Shown here in pieces: positions 1-11,134 of a stretch of 64,000 bases of DNA. The position numbers and the translations under genes were made by a program. The DNA lies in the NCBI GenBank assembly GCA_936450465.1, contig OW388293.1:22407860-22471859 (forward strand), read 5' to 3'. Within the stretch, counting starts at the first letter, position 1; each line of letters starts with the position of its first letter. The stretch comes from Gibbula magus. Its lineage: Eukaryota > Mollusca > Gastropoda > Trochida > Trochidae. The notes below the pieces were generated by a model. That model did no database searches. It was not told the DNA's origin and saw only the letters and a program-made list of their open reading frames with translations.

Positions 1-913
1 ATTATGACACAATATTTATGTGTCATTGCGTTGCAAATATCCCATAAAGAATAATATTTATGGTAATTACATCTATCTGGTTTCTGATAATTGTCTTTAA
101 AAAAATCAAATACTTTAATTCATGATTAAATTTTAATTATTCAGAAAATAGATCCTTTCTTATCATAACAACTGGCTGACATTGTTTTCACTGTCATCAA
201 GATAGACAAATGTGGCAAATATATTTCAAATGAGGTTTTCTTTCAGGATTTTTATTTTCTCATTCTAGACATGTGTTATTTTCATTGAACACACATTACC
301 ATTTCTTTTTTTAATTTCTCCTAGCATGTGAGGGTTCAACATAAAGAACATACGTAGTCTAATTCATGAAATTTATAAAATAAGAAATGGCAATAACTTC
401 AAAATTCAAGTTTGAAAATTTGTTCTTTGAAAATATTTGTTAGTATCGTACCAACCCTCATTCTCGATAATCCAGAGTATACGCTCCGATAAATCTATTC
501 TATATTCTCTGGACGTATACATGGCTCGGCCCGACCGGTTTCAGACCAGTTTTTCCTTGTGCTGATCAAACTAAGGCGACATACCACCAACTGTTAGTTT
601 TGTTTGACATTTCTGGGTCTTCGGTTAGTACATTTACTATACATGGATAACATTTATGTACAGGCAATAGAAGGAACTCAATATCTGGCCGTCACAAGAA
701 CGTTAACTTGTGCGTCACGTTTCTCCCTCAGATTTCAAACGACAGTATTCAACTACAAGAGTTATTGTAGATGACACCGAATGCCCGGTCAAGAATCCCA
801 ACAATCCCAAATCTCAACAGGCAACCTTTTCTACATATAAGAATAGAAATACTGTGAAGGTGCTGGTGGGTGCCAGCCCTGGTGGACTGGTTTCGTTTGT
901 GTCCAATGCTGCG
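1..913. repeat. Direct repeat, copy 1 (partner at 1864-2776)
   Basis: These 913 bases recur 1863 bases downstream with only a few substitutions. Identity stops abruptly after the codons for SFVSNAA of the transposase fragment; copy 2 continues into transposase and copy 1 into unrelated sequence. The left edge is cut by the window, so the true repeat may be longer. It is a duplicated piece of a DDE transposon, mostly non-coding (about 1-710) followed by part of one exon. Confidence 0.9.
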
Positions 914-1006
914 ACCCCTTGTCTGTGGTTAATCGGTCACGCCTCAATGATTCTTTTCAAAACAGATCCGGGGGTAATTGCAGCATTGTTAAAATGGGTA
1001 AATTAA
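710..1006 (+). pseudogene. Truncated DDE transposase exon, copy 1
   Basis: The open stretch starts with residues that read FKRQYSTTRVIVDDTE and QQATFSTYKNRNT, the hallmark start of the DDE superfamily endonuclease domain (DDE_Tnp_4) found in ISL2EU/IS4EU and PIF-Harbinger-like transposons. The first catalytic Asp lies in VDDTE. Homology ends near base 913, and the rest of the frame is unrelated, so the second Asp and the Glu are missing and this copy cannot be active. A splice-acceptor-like pyrimidine tract ending in CAG lies just before the DFKRQY codons, so the in-frame ATG at 710 is probably intronic and this was an internal exon. Family assignment is from motif recognition only. Confidence 0.7.
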
Positions 1007-1863
1007 AATCGTCTTTTTAATCAATTGTCTCGATATTATGCTCAATTGATTCCGATATATAATCTACGCATCATTCTCTGTCATTCTTGAGAAAAATTAT
1101 GCATTTCACGGGATCTTAAAGTATGACATTAAACAACTTTCATTGTTAATCTGTAGACAGGCGATGGGTTCATAGATCACTTATTTTCAAAATTGTCCAA
1201 ACAATTAGGGATCTTATTATCATTTACTAGATGTTAAAGTTTCGATCGAAAAAGAACCATTTTCTCCCCATTTCCTCTCTGTAAATCCCTATTCCAAAAC
1301 TTATCATCTTTTAAATGCATAATCAAGAAGATTATTTTCTATATTTTAAAAATCTTTTACGTCATCAAATGCTCATACATGTGGTGTTGAATTAGGAATT
1401 GAATGTCAGTTCACAGAACTTTGAATGCCTAGTAAGTAAATTAACTGAAAAAGATCAAGGACAGTTTATTTAAAAATTAAATGTCAGTTTATGTGTGTTT
1501 GCACTGGAAAATGACGGATGTCAAAGCGGGATACAAACTCCCGTGAACGAGGCGAGCTTGCTATACGTTTTTACACAAAAGGAGATTTATATGAAAATTC
1601 TGGTCGGTGACATTACTCTTCAAACTCCACAGTAACAGAATTATTATTATTTTATTTTTTTTATTTTATGTTTTTATTTCCCATAACATTTTTACATGTA
1701 CATAAGAGAAGATTGGTCCTTTATATGGATACATCAAATGTGTGACATACAATGTGATATAAAATATGGCTATGTTCAAGTTCATGTATTGCAGGTTTTC
1801 TGCATCGGGCACAAATAATTCATGTTCCATCATCGAGTTACATTTTACGCCAGTAACAAAATT
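914..1863. other. Spacer between the two transposase copies
   Basis: AT-rich DNA without a convincing gene. A short direct repeat (AGTAACA.AATTATTAT) occurs near 1632 and again at 1852, next to the point where copy 2 begins, and might mark the duplication junction. I see nothing else. Confidence 0.4.
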
Positions 1864-2776
1864 ATTATGACACAATATTTATGTGTCATTGCGTTGCAAA
1901 TATCCCATAAAGAATAATATTTATGGTAATTACATCTATCTGGTTTCTGATAATTGTCTTTAAAAAAATCAAATACTTTAATTCATGATTAAATTTTAAT
2001 TATTCAGAAAATAGATCCTTTCTTATTATAACAAATGGCTGACATTGTTTTCACTGTCATCAAGATAGACAAATGTGGCAAATATATTTCAAATGAGGTT
2101 TTCTTTCAGGATTTTTATTTTCTCATTCTAGACATGTGTTATTTTCACTGAACACACATTACCATTTCTTTTTTTAATTTCTCCTAGCATGTGAGGGTTC
2201 AACATAAAGAACATACGTAGTCTAATTCATGAAATTTATAAAATAAGAAATGGCAATAACTTCAAAATTCAAGTTTGAAAATTTGTTCTTTGAAAATATT
2301 TGCTAGTATCGTACCAACCCTCATTCTCGATAATCCAGAGTATACGCTCCGATAAATCTATTCTATATTCTCTGGACGTATACATGGCTCGGCCCGACCG
2401 GTTTCAGACCAGTTTTTCCTTGTGCTGATCAAACTAAGGCGACATACCACCAACTGTTAGTTTTGTTTGACATTTCTGGGTCTTCGGTTAGTACATTTAC
2501 TATACATGGATAACATTTATGTACAGGCAATAGAAGGAACTCAATATCTGGCCGTCACAAGAACGTTAACTTGTGCGTCACGTTTCTCCCTCAGATTTCA
2601 AACGACAGTATTCAACTACAAGAGTTATTGTAGATGACACCGAATGCCCGGTCAAGAATCCCAACAATCCCAAATCTCAACAGGCAACCTTTTCTACATA
2701 TAAGAATAGAAATACTGTGAAGGTGCTGGTGGGTGCCAGCCCTGGTGGACTGGTTTCGTTTGTGTCCAATGCTGCG
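1864..2776. repeat. Direct repeat, copy 2 (partner at 1-913)
   Basis: Near-identical to 1-913 at a constant offset of 1863 bases. This is the better preserved copy, because the transposase reading frame carries on past the end of the shared block. Confidence 0.9.
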
Positions 2777-3097
2777 TGTAATGCATACGCAGGAAGCACC
2801 AGTGACCGCCAGATTGTGGAACGCTCCGGACTTTTGAAACTGTGTGATCCCAATGACAGTGTCATGGATGACAAGGGATTTAATGTGAATGATTTATTTG
2901 CAAGTTATGATGTAACTGTGAATATTCCAACATTCTTCAAGAAGAGGAACAGGATGACCGGTGACATTGTTGTGAGAGGGTGCACATTGAACGAGTGATC
3001 GGTTTGGCAAAGACCTATAAAGTGCTTGTTGAACAAATGAATGACACAGAAACAAACTTGTCAAAAGAATTTAATATTGATTTGTTTCATGTTTTGT
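2573..3097 (+). pseudogene. DDE_Tnp_4 transposase, C-terminal exon, frameshifted
   Basis: This would be the catalytic half of an ISL2EU/IS4EU-type transposase. Visible in order are VIVDDTE (first Asp), QQATFSTYKN, GASPGG, GSTSDRQIVERSGLL, VMDDKGF (second Asp region) and VNIPTFF. Near 2975 a one-base frame change ends the frame early at 2998; in the next frame ERVHIERVIG follows, which supplies the expected catalytic Glu block, and that frame runs on to a stop near 3097. The exon probably starts at 2595, after a TTTCTCCCTCAG acceptor, so the ATG at 2573 is not a real start. No THAP or DNA-binding domain is visible upstream. The frameshift makes it a pseudogene; family call is firm, superfamily name less so. 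Confidence 0.72.
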
Positions 3098-3502
3098 AAT
3101 TTCAGAAGCTGCATTGTGCCAAAAAGTGCCTGAAGTAAATAATGTGCATGGAGTGTTCATTTTAAGGAAAATGACCTTAACCCTTGAAGTATTGGTAGTA
3201 ATAGGCTAAACAGTCATACAAAAAATATGGTTTGTTATACCTATACGTACTTACTACACCCAGACAAACACACCCCACACAGACACACCAACTTAGACAC
3301 ATCCACTTACCAGCATAACCAAACCACTTGCCCACACAGAAACACTAAGACACACATATTCATCCATACAGACATGCTGACTCACCAACACAGCAACACA
3401 GACTCGTCTCACACCCACACTAACACATATACTCGACGACTCACCCACACTGACTCACACAACTCATCCATACAGACACAAAGATTCATCCATACATACA
3501 CA
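3098..3502. other. Transposon 3' flank grading into CA-rich simple sequence
   Basis: From about 3227 the strand becomes a cryptic CACA/ACTCA-rich sequence that looks like a decayed form of the minisatellite that follows. No gene is seen. Confidence 0.5.
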
Positions 3503-4880
3503 CTGACTCAGACACATGACTCAACCACGCATACTAAACGACTCACCCACACATGCACACTGACTCAGACACATGACTCAACCACGCATACTAAACGACT
3601 CACCCACACATGCACACTGACTCAGACACATGACTCAACCATACATACTAAACGACTCACCCACACATGCACACTGACTCAGACACATGACTCAACCACG
3701 CATACTAAACGACTCACCCACACATGCACACTGACTCAGACACATGACTCAACCACGCATACTAAACGACTCACCCACACATGCACACTGACTCAGACAC
3801 ATGACTCAACCACGCATACTAAACGACTCACCCACACATGCACACTGACTCAGACACAGGTCTCAACCACGCATACTAAACGACTCACCCACACATGCAC
3901 ACTGACTCAGACACATGACTCAACCACGCATACTAAACGACTCACATACACATACACACTGACTCAGACACATGACTCAACCACGCATACTAAACGACTC
4001 ACCCTCACATGCACACTGACTCAGACACATGACTCAACCACGCATACTAAACGACTCACCCACACATGCACACTGACTCAGACACATGACTCAACCATAC
4101 ATACTAAACGACTCACCCACACATGCACACTGACTCAGACACATGACTCAACCACGCATACTAAACGACTCACCCACACATGCACACTGACTCAGACACA
4201 TGACTCAACCACGCATACTAAACGACTCACCCACACATGCACACTGACTCAGACACATGACTCAACCACGCATACTAAACGACTCACCCACACATGCACA
4301 CTGACTCAGACACATGACTCAACCACGCATACTAAACGACTCACCCACACATGCACACTGACTCAGACACATGACTCAACCACGCATACTAAACGACTCA
4401 CCCACACATGCACACTGACTCAGACACATGACTCAACCACGCATACTAAACGACTCACCCACACATGCACACTGACTCAGACACATGACTCAACCATACA
4501 TACTAAACGACTCACCCACACATGCACACTGACTCAGACACATGACTCAACCATACATACTAAACGACTCACCCACACATGCACACTGACTCAGACACAT
4601 GACTCAACCATACATACTAAACGACTCACCCACACATGCACACTGACTCAGACACATGACTCAACCATACATACTAAACGACTCACCCACACATGCACAC
4701 TGACTCAGACACATGACTCAACCACACATACTAAACGACTCACCCACACATGCACACTGACTCAGACACATGACTCAACCATACATACTAAACGACTCAC
4801 CCACACATGCACACTGACTCAGACACATGACTCAACCATACATACTAAACGACTCACCCACACATGCACACTGACTCGTC
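3503..4880. repeat. 57-bp minisatellite, about 24 copies
   Basis: A head-to-tail array with a 57-bp unit. Each unit divides into three blocks of 22, 22 and 13 bases that all start GACTCA, and two of the three are preceded by T, giving two TGACTCA sites per unit. Units differ mainly at ACCACGCAT versus ACCATACAT; the second type clusters near the right end, as expected from unequal exchange. Because 57 is a multiple of 3, one frame is open for 562 codons (3227-4915) and would encode a Thr/His-rich 19-residue repeat. With no signal peptide, no normal codon pattern and an obvious simple-sequence origin, I do not call it a gene. Confidence 0.95.
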
Positions 4881-5076
4881 CATACAGACTTATTGACTCC
4901 TCCACATTGACTTAGGGCCTATATTTCAAGATATGGCAATTCAAAACATGACACAATAGTAAACCCTATTCTTGAGCATTATCTATCTTCAACAATCCAT
5001 ACAGGAAACCCTTGCTATTGTTACAATTGATTATATTGGTTCTTCTACTTTGCAGTTCATGATTTTTGCATATGAC

Positions 5077-5570
5077 TCACATGAACCTAGTTGGACTTGT
5101 AGAGTACTTTTCAAGGAGCGCTGGCTCAAAGTAAGCACTGTAGAATGACTGCAGTTTTTGTACCATTGACACAATACATTCTTCATCTCTCAGAATTCTT
5201 ATGTACTTCACATCAGCAAGATTGTACACTATCAAGACACATAACTGTCTCTGAGCAGAGGAGCTGGCATTGAATGTGATAGTAATAATCTTGATTTTTA
5301 TCAAGTGTATATTCACCAGTGCTCTGACTTGTCTCTGGACCATCATAGAAGGTGCACGTTTGTTGAGTCCTGTCAGTCGCCTTACATAGTCGACCAAAAT
5401 TGGAAGATTCGATCCTAATAAGTCTCTCTTCATGCCAATTTTGGCGCATAATTTTACGTTGTATTGTCTCTCTGTTGTCATCTGATACATCACGGACACC
5501 TAAGTGTTGTAAGAAATTGTACTCTGGTGTGTGTTGTAGGTAATCATGGTCATGAACAACTGCACGTGCA
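5077..5570 (-). pseudogene. Decayed YqaJ-like recombinase fragment
   Basis: On the minus strand, the frame from about 5570 to 5213 contains NWHEERLIRIESSNFGRLCK, close to the W.EER..RLTASNFG entry motif of YqaJ-type exonuclease/recombinase domains found in animal transposons. It then jumps to YYYHIQCQLLCSE, the usual motif near the domain end. The catalytic core between (Asp and Glu-x-Lys motifs) is missing. A frame change near 5240 leads to a second frame (5077-5240) ending KLQSFYSAYFEPALLEKY, resembling the C-terminal tail of the same family. ISL2EU elements are known to encode a transposase plus a YqaJ protein, so together with the transposase at 2.6-3.1 kb this suggests one broken element. 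Recognition is by motif only. Confidence 0.6.
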
Positions 5571-7691
5571 TTAGCAAAAATGTGTTTGTAATTTAAACAA
5601 ATATTTTGGAAGTATGAGCTATAACCAGGATTATTCCTGTCTAAAGTTCATTAATTCCAGCAAAATTGACAGCACATATGAATAGGCAGGTTCGAATCGC
5701 GGAGTGAAACTACAGATGTAAGAACATATTACAACACCTACATATATCAACATTCCTGGAATTAATAAACTATTTTAAAAGGTGAGTTTTCGCTGATTTC
5801 GTGAGCGATATACGGACGGTCTTGTTGCATAGCTTTTGAAATAATGATCCGATTGTGACCATTTATAGCTCATTGTGTTGGGAAATCATTTCGCATTCGT
5901 ACCCTAGTCATCGACTGTGCCATGAACATTTTGATGCGAAATATGACTTTGAATGAGCATGGGGTGGTTTCGTCGTTACACCCCTTTCCTTTTATATAGA
6001 AATAGGCTAGAGTCTATATAGGTATATGTCTTTCAAACGCTATTTCTAACTATTTCGATAAACGACCCAGTGCTTAGCTCAATAGCAAACAGTTATGCGC
6101 GATCTTTTATTGAAATGTTTTATTTAAACAATTGAGAAGTTAGAATGATATTGAGATTATGTTATTCAATAAAACGTCGGTAAATGGTATTACTAACCAT
6201 TGGTAATTTGTTAACAAAATCAGGCTCAATCAAGAAAGAACGCTACAGTACCGTCGAGCGTTCACGCGAGTATAAACGATTTAATTTCCAAGAGTAAATG
6301 AATAATGAACCTTGAAATTTTGATCACATGACCGTGCTCTCAACCAACCAACTTTCGGGAATCCGTGTAAACTTCAAAGTCAGAAATTATTATTTAACTT
6401 GAACATGTTTAGAATACGTGGTTTAAAACAGTTTTTGTTAATTCCACTCCATCAGCTTACTGTTCATAACGACTCACAAGATACTAGTTGGTACAATGGA
6501 TGTCCGAATGCTTGAGAACAAAAAGTAACAGTAATGGTTCATATCCGGCAGAGCTAAATTGCCGTCATTGTTTGGTTGAATAAATGGCCACATCTTGAAA
6601 ATTAGCTCTCCCGGGATATTCGGTATATACTTTTGAGAAAATAATATGAACAAATTCAAGACATAGGTTAAATGACATTAACAGCATCAAGACACCCAAT
6701 TATCGACAATTATAACATGAAATTAAATAACACAAATCTTTCTTACAGTATTGTGATGAACACATATTTCAAAATGAAAATGCACAAAATTTAAATTATG
6801 AATAATTATGTAACATTAACAATTAACATTCAAATTCAATGGAATTTTATATTTTGTCGTTTCCATGGAAACGCAATCGCTCCATCATCATTTTTCCATA
6901 TATTTCAGACTTGACATTGGATATAGCCGCCTCTGTCTGCTTGTCTTTTTCAGTTTTTCAGCTAAACGGTCCATTTCTAGTGATGTGCCCATTTAATAGT
7001 TATGGCAATAGAAACGAGAAAAGCATCAATTTGTTTAATTGTAAATGAAAACTACAACTGAAACAAGCATCTAAGCAATGCGTCTTTATCGCCCCTGAAA
7101 CCGATAGGGCACAAGTGAATATTGTATTTTACTACATAACAGTATGCCTGCAGCTTTTCCGATTGTTCTGTTTCTTATTGCCCTGTAATACAGCACATTG
7201 CCATAAATATTTATAACACAGCACATAACCCGTAATCTATTTGACATGATTTCAATAATATGTCTAACACGATTTCAATGTTCATGGACACGAACTTTCA
7301 AATAACAAATGTCAAATATCCTGTATCAACTTCACATTGGAGAAGTTGGTACCTGGATTGCCCGGGGGTGTCACGTCAACCAATAACACATGTTTATCGA
7401 AAAAAAAACGGATATTTGTTTTTTATGGTTTGTTTACAGTGATTCCTGTGTCTCGCTGAAGAATGAAATGTGTCTACATGACCTTTATAAAGTGACAACA
7501 GACCCGACCATTGAGAGACAGGAGAAGTGACAAACGTCGCACAAGACAAATATAGCACGGTAGTCAGCAGCAGGTCTCTGGAGTTGAGCATAACGTTGCT
7601 GTATTATAAACATTCAACTAAATATCCATTGACAGGACATTTGACACTACTCTATACAGTCATACTCTAAAGACGAATCTGCGCACAAGCG
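5571..7691. other. Intergenic region upstream of the first P450 gene
   Basis: AT-rich sequence with only short chance reading frames. It should include the promoter of the gene that starts at 7692, but I cannot identify a TATA box or receptor element with confidence. Confidence 0.4.
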
Positions 7692-8397
7692 ATGTTTACC
7701 GAACTTGACTACATCATCATTGTCGTGGCCGTGATGTACGTGCTGACAGTGGCGTGGGTGTTGACCTGGCGTCCCCCCGATCTGCCCCCAGGTCCCCCTC
7801 TTCTCCCTCTCCTCGGCAACGTACTCTCAATGAGCCTGGACACGAGGGGGATATTCAGACGTTGGAGGAGACGATACGGAGACATATTTAGTGTATACGC
7901 CTTCAATCAGCCCATCATTGTTCTCAACGGATACGAGGTCCTGAGGGATGCTCTTGTAACACATGGCGGGGTGTTTTCTAACAGGCCTCACTCCTTCCTA
8001 TCCGACCACTTGCTTAGAGGACGCGGTGAGTGTTGTATAGTGATTGTTTAAAGCAATATCTTATATCTTACATCTTGATCATATCAATCGTAAAATACAA
8101 TATATACAAATTGAAACAAGGAGATAATATACCACATTTAAATCACATTAAAAAAAAGATATCAAAACAGTGATAAGCCTACTCAGAGTGCAAGTATGAT
8201 TGTTTCAGAAAGTTCTGGTACATATATCATATTCTGTTTCAAATAAACTGCTCACTATACCTGTCAACTGTCATTTGCATGAACCAAACCTGATTGTTAA
8301 AATGCCTGTTTTCAAACTCTGTATGTACCTTTGTATTATATGTATTTAACATTTGTATGTATTGAATTGTTTAAATGAATTGTAATATATAATGCTC

Positions 8398-8476
<79 letters not shown>

Positions 8477-11093
8477 CAAAAGTTAAAAAACACACCACAC
8501 CAATAGACTCCTACTAGTTTCATTGTAATCTTCAGGGAGTACAAAACAGTTGTGACGTTAGATTGTCATAATAGTGATGACGTAACACAGGGATGACGTC
8601 ACAGTCATTAAGCAAGCGATAGAATCAAACACATTTATACATGAATATATAATTATGCATTCAAATTGGGTTTAAGCATTCTAATAAAGTAATCTTCTTT
8701 CAACTTTCTGGCCAGTCTGTCATTTGTTTCCATTTTGTAAAATGGAAATATTTGAAATTTTATATCTTTGCCTTTAGCACAATTGTCAATGTGCGCACTA
8801 AGGGGAATGCATCGTGTTTCAGGGTATTTAATCTGCTGCTTGTGTACTCGAACTCTGTCTCTGAGACACTCAGTCTGTCCAATATATTCAACTGAACACC
8901 CTTGACAAATAATAACATATATTACATTTCTTGCCGCACAGTTAATATTGAAGCGCACATAAAATCGTTCCTTTTTGTTGTGAAATTTTATGCTGGAGCT
9001 CTCCAAAAGATGATGGCATGTCCCACAATTCCCTCTGTTACATTTATAAACTTTGAATTCTGGGGATTCACTATTTACTGTTAATCTAGCCCTTGTTAAT
9101 AGTTTTTTCAAATTTTTGCTTTGACGTTTACTTTTGATAAAGTTAATATTATCAGCAACATTACGCATTTTCTCATCACATGTTAGAAGGGGTATATTAT
9201 TTCTTATACCTTTGAATAGATCAGGATTTAGAGGGTTGTGGGTGGATACAAACGCAATGTCCATAATATTAGTTTCTTCTTGCTTCTTCACATGGAGAAG
9301 TTCATTTCTGTCTATAGATTTAGCTTTATTTATTCCATCTTCAATTAGGAGTGTAGGATATCCTCTTCTCTTCAGCGATATTTTAAGTTCTTGTAGTCTG
9401 CAGTCCCGTGTATCCATATTTGAGCAGATCATGCAGATGCGTCTGGAAAGATTGTATGGGATACTCCTTTTAGTATGAGATGGGTGACATGACGAGAAGT
9501 CCAGATATTGTTTCGTATCTGTCGGTTTGTAATATATGTCCGTTTCCAAACGACCCTCTCTTATTTTCACAAAAGTTTCCAAGAAAGGAAGTTCAATGCA
9601 CTTGTTTCCATTGTAAAAACAATATTTTCATTCATACTGTTTAAAGTTTTGTAGAATACATCAAGACTTTCATGCGTAAATGGCCATACAATAAAACAGT
9701 CGTCTAAATATCTACGCCAGTTTTCAATAAAGTAATTACATATTTCACTTCCCAGATTTGTTTCTAATTTGTCAACTAAATTGTTTTCAATATATCCTAG
9801 TACTAAAGTAGCATATGTGGGTGCCATTTTTGTTCCCATGGCGGTGCCTTTAATTTGCTTGTAGTACTTATCATTGAAGAAGAAAACATTGTTACTCAAA
9901 ATAAATTGGACACTTTGAAGTATAAAAGATTTACTGAATTTATCAGGTAAAATCTCTGGGTATGTATCAAGCCAGTATTCTCGTTTGGAAACGGACATAT
10001 ATTACAAACCGACAGATACGAAACAATATCTGGACTTCTCGTCATGTCACCCATCTCATACTAAAAGGAGTATCCCATACAATCTTTCCAGACGCATCTG
10101 CATGATCTGCTCAAATATGGATACACGGAACTGCAGACTACAAGAACTTAAAATATTGCTGAAGAGAAGAGGATATCCTACACTCCTAATTGAAGATGGA
10201 ATAAATAAAGCTAAATCTATAGACAGAAATGAACTTCTCCATGTGAAGAAGCAAGAAGAAACTAATATTATGGACATTGCGTTTGTATCCACCCACAACC
10301 CTCTAAATCCTGATCTATTCAAAGGTATAAGAAATAATATACCCCTTCTAACATGTGATGAGAAAATGCGTAATGTTGCTAATAATATTAACTTTATCAA
10401 AAGTAAACGTCAAAGCAAAAATTTGAAAAAACTATTAACAAGGGCTAGATTTACAGTAAATAGTGAATCCCCAGAATTCAAAGTTTATAAATGTAACAGA
10501 GGGAATTGTGGGACATGCCATCATCTTTTGGAGAGCTCCAGCATAAAATTTCACAACAAAAAGGAACGATTTTATGTGCGCTTCAATATTAACTGTGCGG
10601 CAAGAAATGTAATATATGTTATTATTTGTCAAGGGTGTTCAGGTGAATATATTGGACAGACTGAGTGTCTCAGAGACAGAGTTCGAGAACACAAGCAGCA
10701 GATTAAATACCCTGAAACACGATGTATTCCCCTTAGTGCGCACATTGACAATTGTGCTAAAGGCAAAGATATAAAATTTCAAATATTTCCATTTTACAAA
10801 ATGGAAACAAATGACAGACTGGCCAGAAAGTTGAAAGAAGATTACTTTATTAGAATGCTTAAACCCAATTTGAATGCATAATTATATATTCATGTATAAA
10901 TGTGTTTAATACTATCGCTTGCTTAGTGACTGTGACGTCAGACCTGTGTTACGTCATCACTATTATGACAATCTAACGTCACAACTGTTTTGTACTCCCT
11001 GAAGATTACAATGAAACTAGTAGGAGTCTATTGGTGTTGTGTGTTTTTTAACTTTTGAATATATTTGACTGTATACCAGACCAACTCAATGTT

Positions 11094-11134
<41 letters not shown>

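Larger units (their letters stand above)
8473..11061. mobile_element. Penelope-like element as a 1.08-kb inverted repeat
   Basis: Arms 8473-9553 and 9981-11061 are near-perfect inverted copies around a 427-base spacer. Each arm encodes the GIY-YIG endonuclease end of a Penelope-like retroelement; the spacer and inner left arm hold a reverse-transcriptase fragment on the minus strand. Paired, partly inverted copies are a known feature of Penelope insertions. It lies in intron 1 of the first P450 gene and both outer ends are near (AT)n runs, which fits an endonuclease with an AT-rich target. Confidence 0.85.

Noticed and set aside
3503..4880. CRISPR-like array
   Set aside because: The units are contiguous tandem repeats without unique spacers, and the genome is animal.
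3227..4915. 562-codon open reading frame with 19-residue Thr/His repeats
   Set aside because: It is the translation of a 57-bp minisatellite whose period is a multiple of 3. No signal peptide, splice sites or normal composition.
5900..6470. Possible promoter elements upstream of the first P450
   Set aside because: AT-rich matches to TATA-like strings are too frequent here to support any one of them.
8902..9478. Plus-strand open frames of 60 and 114 codons (and mirror frames at 10056-10632)
   Set aside because: Antisense shadows of the Penelope endonuclease frames.
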